Below, in pieces: positions 44,818-55,118 of a stretch of DNA of 64,000 bases. Location: contig OZ037866.1 of the NCBI GenBank assembly GCA_964035575.1, forward strand, positions 186,001-250,000, read 5' to 3'. How positions within the stretch are numbered: position 1 is the stretch's first letter; each line of letters starts with the position of its first letter. Under the pieces are notes generated by a model. That model made no database searches. It worked only from the letters and a program-made list of their open reading frames with translations, and was not told the origin of the DNA. The position numbers and the translations under genes are program-made. The DNA comes from Rhynchopus sp. YZ270_cl-10 (taxonomy: Eukaryota; Euglenozoa; Diplonemea; Diplonemida; Diplonemidae).

Positions 44818-46800
44818 ATATTTGTATTTTTTTTTTTGACAAAAGGGTGGGAAAGTATGAGAAACGGGAGCGCCGCGTTCTGTGGGAGGGACCCAAGAGT
44901 ACGAGGTAGGGCATCAGGGAGGCTATTGAATGGGTTGGTATGAAGTAAAAAGAAAAGGAGAAGAAGAAAAAAAATGCACCAAAAATAGAAAGAAACGGTT
45001 ACAAGATGAACCTAAGCCTCTCGTGCTTTAGTCACCTTGCAATAAATGCGTGTGTGGGGAAATGGTAGTTAAAAGCGTCAGTATCGGCCAACAGCAGAAG
45101 GTGTGAAAAGGCAACCCAATGGCTGTTGCAACCGCTGGGCGAAAGGGGGGGCGTATACACAACTGTTTGCCCACCTTCCGCTGAAGAGTTGTGAGCTGCG
45201 TTTGAAAGAAGGACGCTCCTGTGAACTCTTCGTGAACGACTGTCGAGACAAGAGAGCAGGGCGGACATACCACTTATCTCTTGATGCCTCATGTTGTCCG
45301 ACAGTGGACTCACCCTCTCTGGGGCTTGTGAAGAAGTAAATGGACGTCCTTACAGGGGCACACTGTTGCCCCAAGGTGTGACAGAACAAGCTCTGGCCTG
45401 ACTGTTGGTTGCTGGGTTGGGCGGAGGGAGGGGGGGAAAATAAAGTTATCTCCGGCGAGTGCAAAAATAAAAAAATAAAAACTGGACTATTGCCACTGAT
45501 TTGCCACCATTGTGTGTTTTTTTTTTTTGAAAACTTGGTTGTATTAGTGTAGCCACCCGAGGATGAACTCCACTATACTTTTTTCCCGTTTTGACCGCAG
45601 CCATTTTAGGAAGCCATTTAAGCTCTTTCCCTGAGTGGCGCGCATCATAGGAGGGGGCAAGCCCGACATAAGGTCAGCAAAATTAGCACCGTCCATAAGT
45701 AGTGTTGTCGCACAATACTACTTGTTATTTTTTTTCCGGCTGGCCAGAAGATCCAAAAGGAAAAAAGCGTGCAGGTAAATTAACCGTTGACTGTAATCAT
45801 GTCAGTTGCAAAAGGAAAAGACTCTACACCTACAGGAAGGGGGTGTTGAAAGCGGGTTATAATATTGACAAAGTAGAGCACAAATTTGTGTGACAAAAGC
45901 GTGAAAAAAGGTAAAAAATGCACCAAAATAATAAAAAACTGTAGTTGTTGATGTAGGCACCTCTGACTGACCCACTGTACGATGCCAGCCATCCGGATGA
46001 AAGCACAAAAAAAAACTTTTTAAAGAATGGCTATGGCATACATATTAGTTTCCTATACTTTCAAAGACAAAGAAGAGAACGTACAAAGACGTTATATTAC
46101 TTACAGATACATCGCTGTTTCAGCCTCCAATACAAAATAAAACAGAAAAAATAGAAAAAAATAAAATAAAAACATGAAAGATGAACGTGCCTCTCGTGCA
46201 CACATCGAAAGAAGAAAAAAAAAGGGGGTAAATAAAAGAAAAGGCAATCTGAGTCTCAATCCCTGCTCTGAGAGCCTCAGTCACCTTTATCAAATAAATT
46301 TAGTCATAAGGGGGGGTTTTCGACTTATGACTGTATTATGTGAGATACCTTGGTGGTCATGCCTTATTTTGCTATAAAATTTTTTTTAAAAAGAGTGATG
46401 ATGTGCCTTACTGAGTACACATATCACAAAAGAAAAAAATGGGGGGTGCAAAATACGGCAAGGAAGTCTAAGGATCACTTGAACATTTTGACAAAAAAAA
46501 AAAAATACACTTTTTTGCGTACAAAGAAGACGCCTTTGGGATATAAGTGGACGCTTCCGTGGGTTTATAAAAAACCCCGTGGAGTATTGCACTTATAAAT
46601 AAAATAACACAAAAAAGAAAAGAAAAATATTACAATGAAGTTACGCCTCTCCCTTGGTCTCCAATAACTACCTTCGCTCGGTTATGTGAGGTGGGTTATG
46701 GTATGTTCTTTGGGGGGGATTTTTTTTTTGTAGTTTCGACAAAATCACCCGAGGACGGGTTCTGTACACAAAGTCGCCCGAAGGCTTTTTTTTAATTTTA
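44818..46800. other. gene-free stretch with retroposon and hairpin copies
   Basis: It contains CTCTCGT hairpins at 45012-45031 (stem CTAAGC/GCTTTAG) and 46187-46201 (stem GTGC/GCAC), and a GTTTTC-family retroposon at 45530-45580. It also holds a GACTGACCCACTGTACGATG repeat at 45968-45987 and the retroposon block GACGGGTTCTGTACACAAAG at 46754-46773. No frame is protein-like. Confidence 0.5.
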
Positions 46801-46948
46801 TTGAAAACGGTTTTTTGACCGTTTTTGGTTTAGTTCACTCCCACTATTTCTCCTTTCTCCCCATTACTGACAGAACCCGCAACAGCTCTCTCTCCCACAC
46901 TTCTGCGACTGCTGGGATGCTGAATCGTGCATGCACCTGTGTGTATTA

Positions 46949-47231
46949 TGTGGTGTTCAGTTGTATCGACAACCCTCCTCCCCTATCAAATCCTCTTTTG
47001 GAAGCTTTTAGCTTTGTTATTTTACATTGGATGCTGAGGCTGGGCTCAAACGGCGTCCCAGTTTTGTTCCGCCCCCAGAAATATTTCTGTCCCAAAATAG
47101 TTACGACCCAGAATAGTTCCTTTGTACGGTATGTGTTTAGCTGTATCGACCCTCCTCCCCTACTGAATCCTCTTTTGGAAGCTTTTAATTTGTTATTTTT
47201 GTATTGGATGCTGAGGCTGGGCTCAAACGGC
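46949..47231. repeat. 100-bp direct repeat, two copies 180 bp apart
   Basis: Copies at 46949-47050 and 47129-47231 share TGTATCGAC, AATCCTCTTTTGGAAGCTTT and TTGGATGCTGAGGCTGGGCT. They lie just downstream of the glycosyltransferase gene. A plus-strand open frame of 187 codons crosses both but has repeat composition, so I do not call it a gene. Confidence 0.65.
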
Positions 47232-47554
47232 TCTATATTTCTAAAGAATTTTTCACCAAATCCCCTAGATTTTTCTTTATTTTTGTCTACAGTTGAGCTA
47301 TCTATGTTCGTCTCCGTGAAGAGTTGCGCAACAGGCTATAAAAGCTTACCGAGAGCTACAAATTTGAAGAAATCTTAACGTACACTCTCCGTTGATTCTA
47401 AAACGGGGGAGGGTAAAAAAGCGCAAGAAAGGTAAATTGGGGAAGAGGTTGAAAAGTTGGAACGCTTCCTCACCCCCAGATCACACAAAAAAAAATCTCT
47501 CATAGACCACAGTTTTTTTAACCTCAACAAAAAAAAATTCTCCTTTTTACATAC

Positions 47555-50500
47555 ATCTGCCTTGGCCAACTCTCCTACCCTTGTTGCCCGCTCTTTATCG
47601 AACCGCACTGTTTTTAGATGTGCTTTTAGCTGCGCTCTGCTGGGCTGGGCCCACTTCTTTCCTTCTGCCCACCCGTAGTACGAATCCTTCGGCACTTCCT
47701 CCTCTACGGCGTCCAGAGGAAAGGAGGTTTCTTGGGAGAGAAAGTCTGCAGGACCTGACCAATTCGTTGCGATGGTGGGCAGCCCCGTGGATAGAGCCTG
47801 CAGGATCGGGAGGCCCCACCCTTCTCCTCTGGTTGGCAGTACGAAGGAATCCGCTGCAGAATACATCCTCGGAACCACATGGTCGTGCACCTTGCTATGG
47901 TAAATGCAAATGTGTGGGAGGTCCTCTTCACGCAGGCCTCGAGCGTTTGACACCTCCTTCATTGTCTCAAGAATGTTATTAGTAATATTCAACCTGGTCG
48001 CCTTCGGTCCATAATGTGGTATGGTGTGCACATACAACGACACATTGTCACGCCTCTCAAATGTATGCAAAAATGTTTCTAGTAATACGTCCCACCCCTT
48101 TCGGGATTCCCATTTAAACATTGAAAGAAATTTGAAGTTTTGTGGAGAGTCTGGAGCCCCAAAGCGAAGCGTATCGGTTGAGGGGACCGGGACATCGAGG
48201 AGGTACTGAGAGGTTGGGGATCTATGGAAGAACCGTGCTGTGTCAACCGCCTCGGGGAGGGTGTGCACTGTACGCTCGACGCCGCAGTTTTTGAGCATTT
48301 TTGAAACAAAGACTGCAGGGGTCCACGCTTCATTCGAGAACTCATTAATTGCTGTTGTAAACTCTTCTGGCATCACGGTGAACTCATACATGACCCGCGA
48401 AATCAAAAAAAAGTTGTAGAACGTATTCGCCTGCGGGGTCGTATTAAAGTTTGCCTGCTTCCACATTTCCTCAAAATTCGTCGGCACGCCGTGCGTTATC
48501 AAGACCACTCTCCTATTCACCATTTTATCCCCCCTTGGAATCACCGAACCACCTAGACGGACGAGACTTGACCCATTAATGTAAATGGAATTCAACATAT
48601 TCTCTACGTGAGGAGGAAACATTTCACACATACAACGACGGACAGTTGAAGAGAGCCGTACTGGAACTCCTTTCGCAAGAAGTCCCGACATCAAATCGAC
48701 CGCTTCATTAACAAACCCGCAGCAACGACAGCACGGCAACACCCAGGCCACCGATGCCCCCTCCCACTTCTGCGAGATCGCCCCCCTCCTTGGGTGTGAC
48801 AACGCCAGCAGAGGCGAGTTCCGCTCTGTGGGAAACTCCTTTCCTGACAACGTCCTCTCCGGCAGCCGGGTACTCTCCTTCGCAAAAGGGGCCTTCTGTT
48901 TAAACTTAAAAATCGCCCCACCACTGGCCACGACACCATGCAGCATTCTCTCACACACTCTGAACAGCAAACCCCTATACTCTGCTGCGTCGTACACCTC
49001 TTCAAGACCTAACCGTTCGAATGCGTCACGACAGGAAATTTCAAGTGCCTTTTCAGACACTTCTTTCGCAATAACATCCCAATTGATTGTCCCAAAACTG
49101 CGTTTGAGAGTAGCCCTGCTCGCAATTTGGGAGGTCGCAAGCTGTTCAGTGTGGACAATAACGTGGCGTGAGAGCTCTCCAAATCGGCGGCCCGCTATCA
49201 TACGTTCTGCTCCAGTTACAAAAGCGGATTTGTGGTTGTCAGGCCCATCTGTCCCAAAGTCACCCAGCCTCCTGGGGTAAATGAACAGCGGCTCCTCAGC
49301 AACGTTCGTCTTCAATGCGCCCACCTCACGCAACAAAACATGAGTGATCGACTGTCCATGCTCCAGATCCGATTTGCTCTTCTGCAACAGCGACTTCTCG
49401 CTTTCAAGCACTGCCCCAGGTGGCACCTTCGCCTTCAGAAACTCCCTCACTGCCTGGATATCCTTCGACAACCTCGCAATCGCGACATAATCCATGGCAA
49501 TTTTCTTCACAACACCATGCGCATAAATTTGCGCAGGTTTCGTGGTTTGCATGGCAGTTTGGTAGTGTGCAGCCATCTCTGAAGAGCGTGGAGGTACTTC
49601 GCGTGGAAATGGACCAAAGGTGATTGCATCAAAATCGCGTATGGTGTCATGCGTGGCAGGGTTGTGTCCATCGAATTCAAAAAGGTCAGCTTCCGTCAGT
49701 GGCGAGATGTTGACGACAGACCCCTCCTCCTCTGTCTTAGGATGCTCAAAGATGGTGTTCCTCGGGTTCTCATGGATTTCTTTGGACCGCCGAAGAACGT
49801 ACCGTACGTCGTCCAGAAGAGAACTGTCCGTTTCAAATGGCGCCATTTTTTCTGCAATGCTTGCTGCTCGGGTAGCAACGAGCTTGGTGATGTGCGGATT
49901 TTCCGAATCTCCTCCAGTTCTGTGGTACACCGCAAAGCACGATGCATCTGCAACCGCAACCGGAACAGATTGGTTTGCATTGGAAAGATCGGCGTGGGTT
50001 GCTTCAATTCCATTCATCCTTGGGAAGAGCCGAAGACTGTAGGAACCCTCCCTCCGTTTTTCTGTGAGAAAAGCGTCATACCCTGCCGACACCGTCATCC
50101 CAAAGTCATCCGATAGAACGCACGTTGAGGTATATGCTCCGGTATGCAGAGAGGATACCATCAAATCCACTGCAGAATCTGAATAGCACAACGCAGCAGA
50201 CAGCACCACAGTGATATCCACAAGATGAGAGTACTTCGCACCAAACCCCGTTGTCGCGGTGGCGTTAACGGCGTGGTAGCAGTACGCAATACCCCCTACC
50301 TCTCTCTTAGAGAACTCTTCTGGTGCAGAACAGTCAGATTTAAACTCCGCGTCGGGGCTAAAGTAGATAGCATGGGAATGGGTTGCGATGAGCACCGGAA
50401 CGCAGTCATCCCGGGGTGTTTGCAGTGCATATGGGATTGCCGATCCGTGCGGGATTCTCGCACTATCGGGAATCGGTTTGGAAGGGGAGGAGGTGTTGGT

Positions 50501-50674
50501 TGCTGGGGTGGTGGTGGCGGTGGTGGTGGTGGCAGCGTCCGTCTCCTTCGGCGCCCCGACCACCGAAATTGCCGCATGCAATTCCATCGGTGTGCTATCA
50601 CCACTAAAGAAGCTCATCCACGCAAACAGCGACACCACACACAGATACACACACATCGTTCCCCGAGGAATCAT
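47555..50674 (-). CDS. type II membrane glycosyltransferase (GT4-like C-terminal domain)
   Basis: From ATG 50672-50674 the frame runs 1040 residues to 47555, where GCAGAT|GTATGT gives a consensus donor. The true 3' exon is downstream and not resolved; reading on would add a poor tail to 47375. Residues about 7-23 (MCVYLCVVSLFAWMSFF) form a signal anchor, then a T/P/S-rich stem. The last about 330 residues resemble family 4 glycosyltransferases: FLSMFKWESRKGWDVLLETF, then SAADSFVLPTRGEGWGLPIL, then STGLPTIATNWSGPADFL. The nucleotide-sugar motif of this family is E-x7-E; here it reads E-GWGLPIL-Q. The middle 500 residues I do not recognise. The predicted place is the Golgi lumen, acting on glycoproteins or glycolipids; the substrate is unknown. 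Confidence 0.8.
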
Positions 50675-50749
50675 TTTTAGAAACACACCCCGATACGCTA
50701 GAGCATTCAGGGGAAAAGGAGGGGGAGGAGGAGGTAGAGGAGATCTGTA

Positions 50750-51395
50750 AAGAGGGGTGAAGAAGGGGGAGGGGCTAAAGGGGAGGGGCTAAAGGGGAGG
50801 GGGTGAGAGGGGGGACGTGAAAGCAGCCCTGGATGGAAGTACAAAAAGTTGTTTCATATACATTCTTTTTCTAATGAAAAGAAGGTACAGAGGGTGCTAA
50901 AGAAGTACCCTTGCTTTTTTTTTGTACAAAAAGAAAAAAGATGGGTGTCTTTTTTATTGCTTTGCTACAACCTATTTATGTTCCCTCCACATTCTCGCGC
51001 GGTAAAAAAAAAAAAGGGAAAATATTTTTTAAGAAAAACAAAATGAGAGGGAAAACAGCATTTTTTCAGGGAAGTTTTTGCTGCTATTTTCCTCTTTTTT
51101 TGATAAATTGTTGGGGTAGTGTAGTTGCCTCGGTTGTGTTGCCACAGTTGTGCAATCTCCACTGTTTTTTTATCGTTTTTTCCCCTGTTTTTTTCCAGCA
51201 GCTGAGATGTGAAACACACATTTTGATTATTACTTTTTAAATTTTGCTTTTTTTTCTTTTGATGTGACACCCTCCCCCCACAATCCCTACCTCCTCCCCT
51301 CCCCACCCTTTTATAATCTGAAAAAAGCTACAGACACATCCTCACATTGACTCGCAAATATGTTGTCAACGGTTCGCCTCTTTTATGTACCTCCT
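50750..51395. other. intergenic, with a retroposon block
   Basis: 51103-51170 matches the SMG1-intron retroposon block (TGTTGCCACAGTTGTGCAAT) and is flanked by T-runs. The G/A-rich 50700-50800 segment is the probable promoter side of the glycosyltransferase. No gene. Confidence 0.5.
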
Positions 51396-53246
51396 TCACA
51401 ACGTCGTGCTAAACCAATGTAGCAGGATCGACGCTGCTATGCTTACGTTAAGAGAGTCCACTCCTTCACTCATGTGAATCATCAAACGGTCTTCACATGC
51501 GTTTCGCACGCCTTGCGACACCCCGTCGTGCTCTGCCCCCATTACCACCAACCATTTGTTCGCCTCCTCTGATTCCCGCCGTTTCACCTCATGCATGAAC
51601 ATCGTATGGTCCTGCACCACTGCTGCGTACGTTCTGAACCCTTCCCCACGCAATGCAGCAATCCCCTCCTCAAGCGTTTTCGGACCTCCTTCATCACCGA
51701 CACTGTCTATCCCACAATGATAGACTGGCACGCTGAACACATGCCCCATGCTGACACGCACCGCTCTCCTACCCCATGGCGAGCAGCATTCCTTTGATAA
51801 CAGAATCGCCTCTGCTCCAAAGCATACTGCACTGCGTATCACTGCCCCCACATTCTCTGCATTTCCCAACCCATCCAATGCGACCACCTTTCGCAACGGT
51901 TTCTCCCCTTTCGCGGAACGTCCTGCAGCGCTGCAGTCCGACCACACAGTAGTGGGTTTGAGCACTGTAGCCACCTGGGTCGCGCCTCCGCCGGTTTTAT
52001 AATCAAGAAGACGCAATAAAGAGGATTTCTCTGCCAAAAACACTTCCGGTAGTGTAGACCCCTTCGAGAGAGATGCAGACTCAACCAAGGCCGCTCGATG
52101 ATGCGCATAGAGTGATGGCTTGAGGAGGAGGTGGGAGAGAACCAAATTTTTGCGTTTGTTTTGGAGGACGACCTGAAGCGTGCTGCCTCCTTCTGCGTAA
52201 ACGAGGGGGGTGGTTGTTGTCGGTGCTGTTGGTGCTTCGGCGAAGCCACACTTCTTATTTTTAAGATTCCTAAAAAGGTCCAATCGTGGGTCCTCCAGCT
52301 CCCCATCCATGAAGTATTTTACGTTAAACAGCGCCTCCTCCCCAGACCGCACAACAGACGCAGCCACATCACGCTGCACCATCGCAGTGTCGGAATCGCT
52401 TGCCAAAACGGTCTCCTCCCCATCATCATTACCACGGTCATTCAAAGCTTGGGTGAGAGACTCTGCAGGGGTCAACGTTTTCTTCTTTTTTTCAAACCGC
52501 AATTTGTCTTCAAGATTCCGTTCTGCGGTGCTTTTTTGGGGGGCCGTAGTTTCAAAAAAACGTCCAGCACATACAAGAACCACTCCCTCATAAGATCCGA
52601 GAAGAACACCAATTTGCGATCCAGGCGAAACAGCAGGGGTCTCTCTATTGTCAAACACAACACTCCTTTTTGCGTCCTCCCCAGCAAACACCACTGCACT
52701 GCAGTTCGCAGGGACCCCCGCATCAAGGAGGATGCTGCACACACCCCCCACCTTCCCTCCTTGCAAAACATCGGCAACGCCTGGAGACAACAAAAACAAC
52801 TCTACGGCATCCGTTTCCAAACGACGTCTTTTCGTTGCAGGCTCGGTTGAATCAGCTGTGGTTACATTAGGGTGCACTGATAGGTCAGGTAAAGCAGGGC
52901 GTGGCGCGGACTTTGCGATATGCAGTTTCTTTGCACTAACCAAAACCGGGGTAGCGGTGTTGTCAGAGGACCACAAAAACTGAAATTTGTATTTCATCCT
53001 CGCCATCACCTCAGAAGGGCGTTCACTACAAGAATGCGCCAAAACCAAGCGAAAGGGGTGCTCCGACAGCGCAACCTGCTGCGGACCCTGCGGGGCAGGC
53101 ACAGTGTAGTTCGCAGTCAATGCAGTGAGGCACACATAATCGACTCCAGGGTACAACGCAGCCGCTGCTGCGCTATGCGTAACCGCATCATGCTCAACAA
53201 CAGTGCTCACAAGAGAAAGCGACGTGGCAAGAGTTTCGTGAGGCAT
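51396..53246 (-). CDS. SpoU/TrmH-family RNA 2'-O-methyltransferase
   Basis: 616 residues from ATG 53244-53246 (MPHETLATSLSLVS); the frame is open 33 bases further up, without an ATG. The C-terminal about 190 residues carry the three SpoU signatures of trefoil-knot (SPOUT) methyltransferases. These are DGLGNAENVGAVIRSAVCFG (motif 1, with the catalytic Arg and conserved Asn), LVVMGAEHDGVS (motif 2) and DSLNVSIAASILLHWF (motif 3). Such enzymes use S-adenosylmethionine to methylate a ribose 2'-OH in tRNA or rRNA. The N-terminal about 400 residues contain a lysine/arginine run (TKRRRLE, a possible nuclear signal) and a charged linker, and are not recognisable. The RNA target cannot be told. Single exon. 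Confidence 0.85.
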   Translation of the reverse strand: MPHETLATSLSLVSTVVEHDAVTHSAAAAALYPGVDYVCLTALTANYTVPAPQGPQQVALSEHPFRLVLAHSCSERPSEVMARMKYKFQFLWSSDNTATPVLVSAKKLHIAKSAPRPALPDLSVHPNVTTADSTEPATKRRRLETDAVELFLLSPGVADVLQGGKVGGVCSILLDAGVPANCSAVVFAGEDAKRSVVFDNRETPAVSPGSQIGVLLGSYEGVVLVCAGRFFETTAPQKSTAERNLEDKLRFEKKKKTLTPAESLTQALNDRGNDDGEETVLASDSDTAMVQRDVAASVVRSGEEALFNVKYFMDGELEDPRLDLFRNLKNKKCGFAEAPTAPTTTTPLVYAEGGSTLQVVLQNKRKNLVLSHLLLKPSLYAHHRAALVESASLSKGSTLPEVFLAEKSSLLRLLDYKTGGGATQVATVLKPTTVWSDCSAAGRSAKGEKPLRKVVALDGLGNAENVGAVIRSAVCFGAEAILLSKECCSPWGRRAVRVSMGHVFSVPVYHCGIDSVGDEGGPKTLEEGIAALRGEGFRTYAAVVQDHTMFMHEVKRRESEEANKWLVVMGAEHDGVSQGVRNACEDRLMIHMSEGVDSLNVSIAASILLHWFSTTL

Positions 53247-53259
53247 TGTATTGTTTGCG

Positions 53260-54250
53260 TTTAGGATCGAACCCAACAAAAAAAGGGTCCTCTGTGTGTG
53301 TGGGTGGAGGAAGGGTGAATGGGAGTGAGAGAAGATATGAGAGAAATAACAGATAGGCAGTGTCTGTCAATACGAGAGAGTGCAGTGTCGGGCCGCGGAG
53401 CGGTGCATAAAAGGAAGCATCGCTGCGGACTGAATTTCAAAGCTTGATGAAACAGTGAACCTCCCCCTTGGCTCTCTAGGTTTTGCAAGTGCCCATTTAA
53501 CCCGTTTCAAGGGAAGAGGTGATTTCTGGTGAAAAAAGTGAAGTTATTAATGCAGGCACACCTCCGACTGACCCACGTACGATGCCAGCTGTATGAAAAG
53601 CACAAAGTTCCCTGCGGCCAGCAGAAGATGTAAAAGGAAACCTAAGTAAGTTCCGGCAGACAAAAAAAAAAATCTAGGGATGGGTTATGGGGGTGATTGG
53701 GGCATATTTATCTTTCCGCAAAACGGCGGTATTTTCTTCTTCTCCCAAACCCATCCAGCGCGCGCTGCGAAATATAAAAAAGTTGAAAAGTGCAAAACGC
53801 CTCTGCAGACACAAGACACCATTTTTCTTCCACGGGTTCTAAAAAAAACCCCCCTCTTTTTTTCCCCTTATTCTTATTTCGTTAGAACGTTGTTATGTAC
53901 CCTTTCACCCCAAATGTGCTATACTCAGCCATTCTTTGCCAATCTTGACAGAAAGCCTTAAAAAAAATGACTGATTTTTTTTCCCCCCGATTGGGGCAGG
54001 GCCTTCCACACCGGCAAGGATCCCTCTCATTTCTATTATTGTGTTGCCCCACCTCCACCAGGGCTGTCACCAATCACCTCTTTGGCCAAAACGAGGGTGA
54101 TTTGGGGTCCCGAGCTTTCGTCCCCCACTAAAGCGGTCGTTGCGAGAAGGACTTTTTTTTTTGGGTAATTTGTACCCCCCCGTGAGAACCACTACCTCAT
54201 CCTCCGTTAAATGCAAAAAAAAATGCATCAAAAAATAGTATTTTTCCCCC
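53260..54250. other. intergenic between the methyltransferase and the RGG gene
   Basis: It contains the repeat GACTGACCCACGTACGATGC at 53570-53589, a relative of those at 45968 and 60836. Otherwise unique. No gene supported. Confidence 0.5.
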
Positions 54251-54253
54251 TTC

Positions 54254-54910
54254 TCATTCCTTCTCAACAGCACCACCGCCACCTCCACGACCGCCTCTTG
54301 GGGGTCCAGCTGCTGCGTCTTCCTCCTCTGAGGATTCGTTGTCTTCGTCTCCACCTCCACCTCCTCCTCCTCTGCCTCCACCACGGCCGCCACGTGGACC
54401 AGATGCCTCCTCCTCTGATTCTTCGTCGTCGGATTCATGGTTACCACCACCCCCTCCGCGACCTCCCCGTGGTGCTGTCTGTGGGGCATCTTCATCTTCT
54501 TCCTCTTCGTCATCGTCGTCATCGCTGTTTGCAGTGCCGGCACCACCACCACGGCCGCCTCGTGGGGGAGGTGCGTTGGGGTCTTCTTGGATGTCCTCGT
54601 CATCGTCTTCATCATCATCGTCGTCGTGCGCATCGCCAGCACCACCGCCACGTCCTCCCCGAGGGGGTGGTGCATCAGCATCATCCTGGCTGTCATCGTC
54701 GGATGCATCACCACCACCACCGCCCCGTCCACCTCTAGGCGCAGCAGGGCCGTCATAGCTCTCCTCATCGTCGCCAGGAGGCGCACCTCCACCACGGCCA
54801 CCACCACGTCCCCCGGCAGGTGCGACAGCATGGGCCTCACCTTCAGGTGCAGTGAACACCATCTTCGACTTCGTCGCAGGGACCTCCTTGGGGGCTTCGG
54901 TGTCACTCAT
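54254..54910 (-). CDS. small acidic protein with RGG-box repeats
   Basis: 218 residues from MSDTEAPKEVPATKSKMVFT (ATG 54908-54910). After about 35 residues the protein alternates PRGGRGGG boxes (seven or eight of them) with runs of Asp, Glu and Ser such as DDDDDEDDDED and ESDDEESEEE, and ends GGGGGAVEKE. RGG boxes bind RNA and are arginine-methylation targets. Alternating with acidic runs they make a fully disordered, charge-patterned chain of the kind seen in nucleolar proteins and chaperones. Resemblance is by composition, so no family is assigned. Internal repetition at DNA level (about 75-90-bp units) suggests growth by repeat expansion. Confidence 0.75.
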   Translation of the reverse strand: MSDTEAPKEVPATKSKMVFTAPEGEAHAVAPAGGRGGGRGGGAPPGDDEESYDGPAAPRGGRGGGGGDASDDDSQDDADAPPPRGGRGGGAGDAHDDDDDEDDDEDIQEDPNAPPPRGGRGGGAGTANSDDDDDEEEEDEDAPQTAPRGGRGGGGGNHESDDEESEEEASGPRGGRGGGRGGGGGGGDEDNESSEEEDAAAGPPRGGRGGGGGAVEKE

Positions 54911-54969
54911 TTTGGGATGTATTCTTTTGTCTGGAGGTGGAGAAGGGTGGGTGGGGAGGAGAAGTGTTG

Positions 54970-55068
54970 AGGGGGGGGGGGGGAGGGGGGATGGGGGGAT
55001 GGGGGGATGGGGGGATGGGGGGATGGGGGGATGGGGGGATGGGGGGATGGGGGGATGGGGGGAGGGGA
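54970..55068. repeat. G-rich microsatellite (GATGGGGG)n
   Basis: A G-run followed by about nine copies of GATGGGGG, about 60 bp upstream of the RGG gene start. It has the spacing of G-tracts able to form a G-quadruplex on the plus strand, which would be the template strand of the minus-strand gene. Confidence 0.85.
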
Positions 55069-55118
55069 TGTGACTCCCCGTTGCATCGTAGTGGTGATAC
55101 GGAACGCTTTGATAGTCG

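Noticed and set aside
45000-45041. CTCTCGT hairpins as tRNA anticodon arms
   Set aside because: The 7-base loop with CUC looks tempting, but no acceptor, D or T arm and no GGTTCRA box can be placed around any copy.
46815-47378. 187-codon plus-strand frame
   Set aside because: It spans a 100-bp direct repeat read twice in the same frame, with no domain or good start context.
54067-54906. 279-codon frame overlapping the RGG gene in another frame, and plus-strand Ser/Pro-rich frames
   Set aside because: Frame shadows of a GC-rich repetitive gene. Only the RGG/acidic frame has a sensible start and composition.
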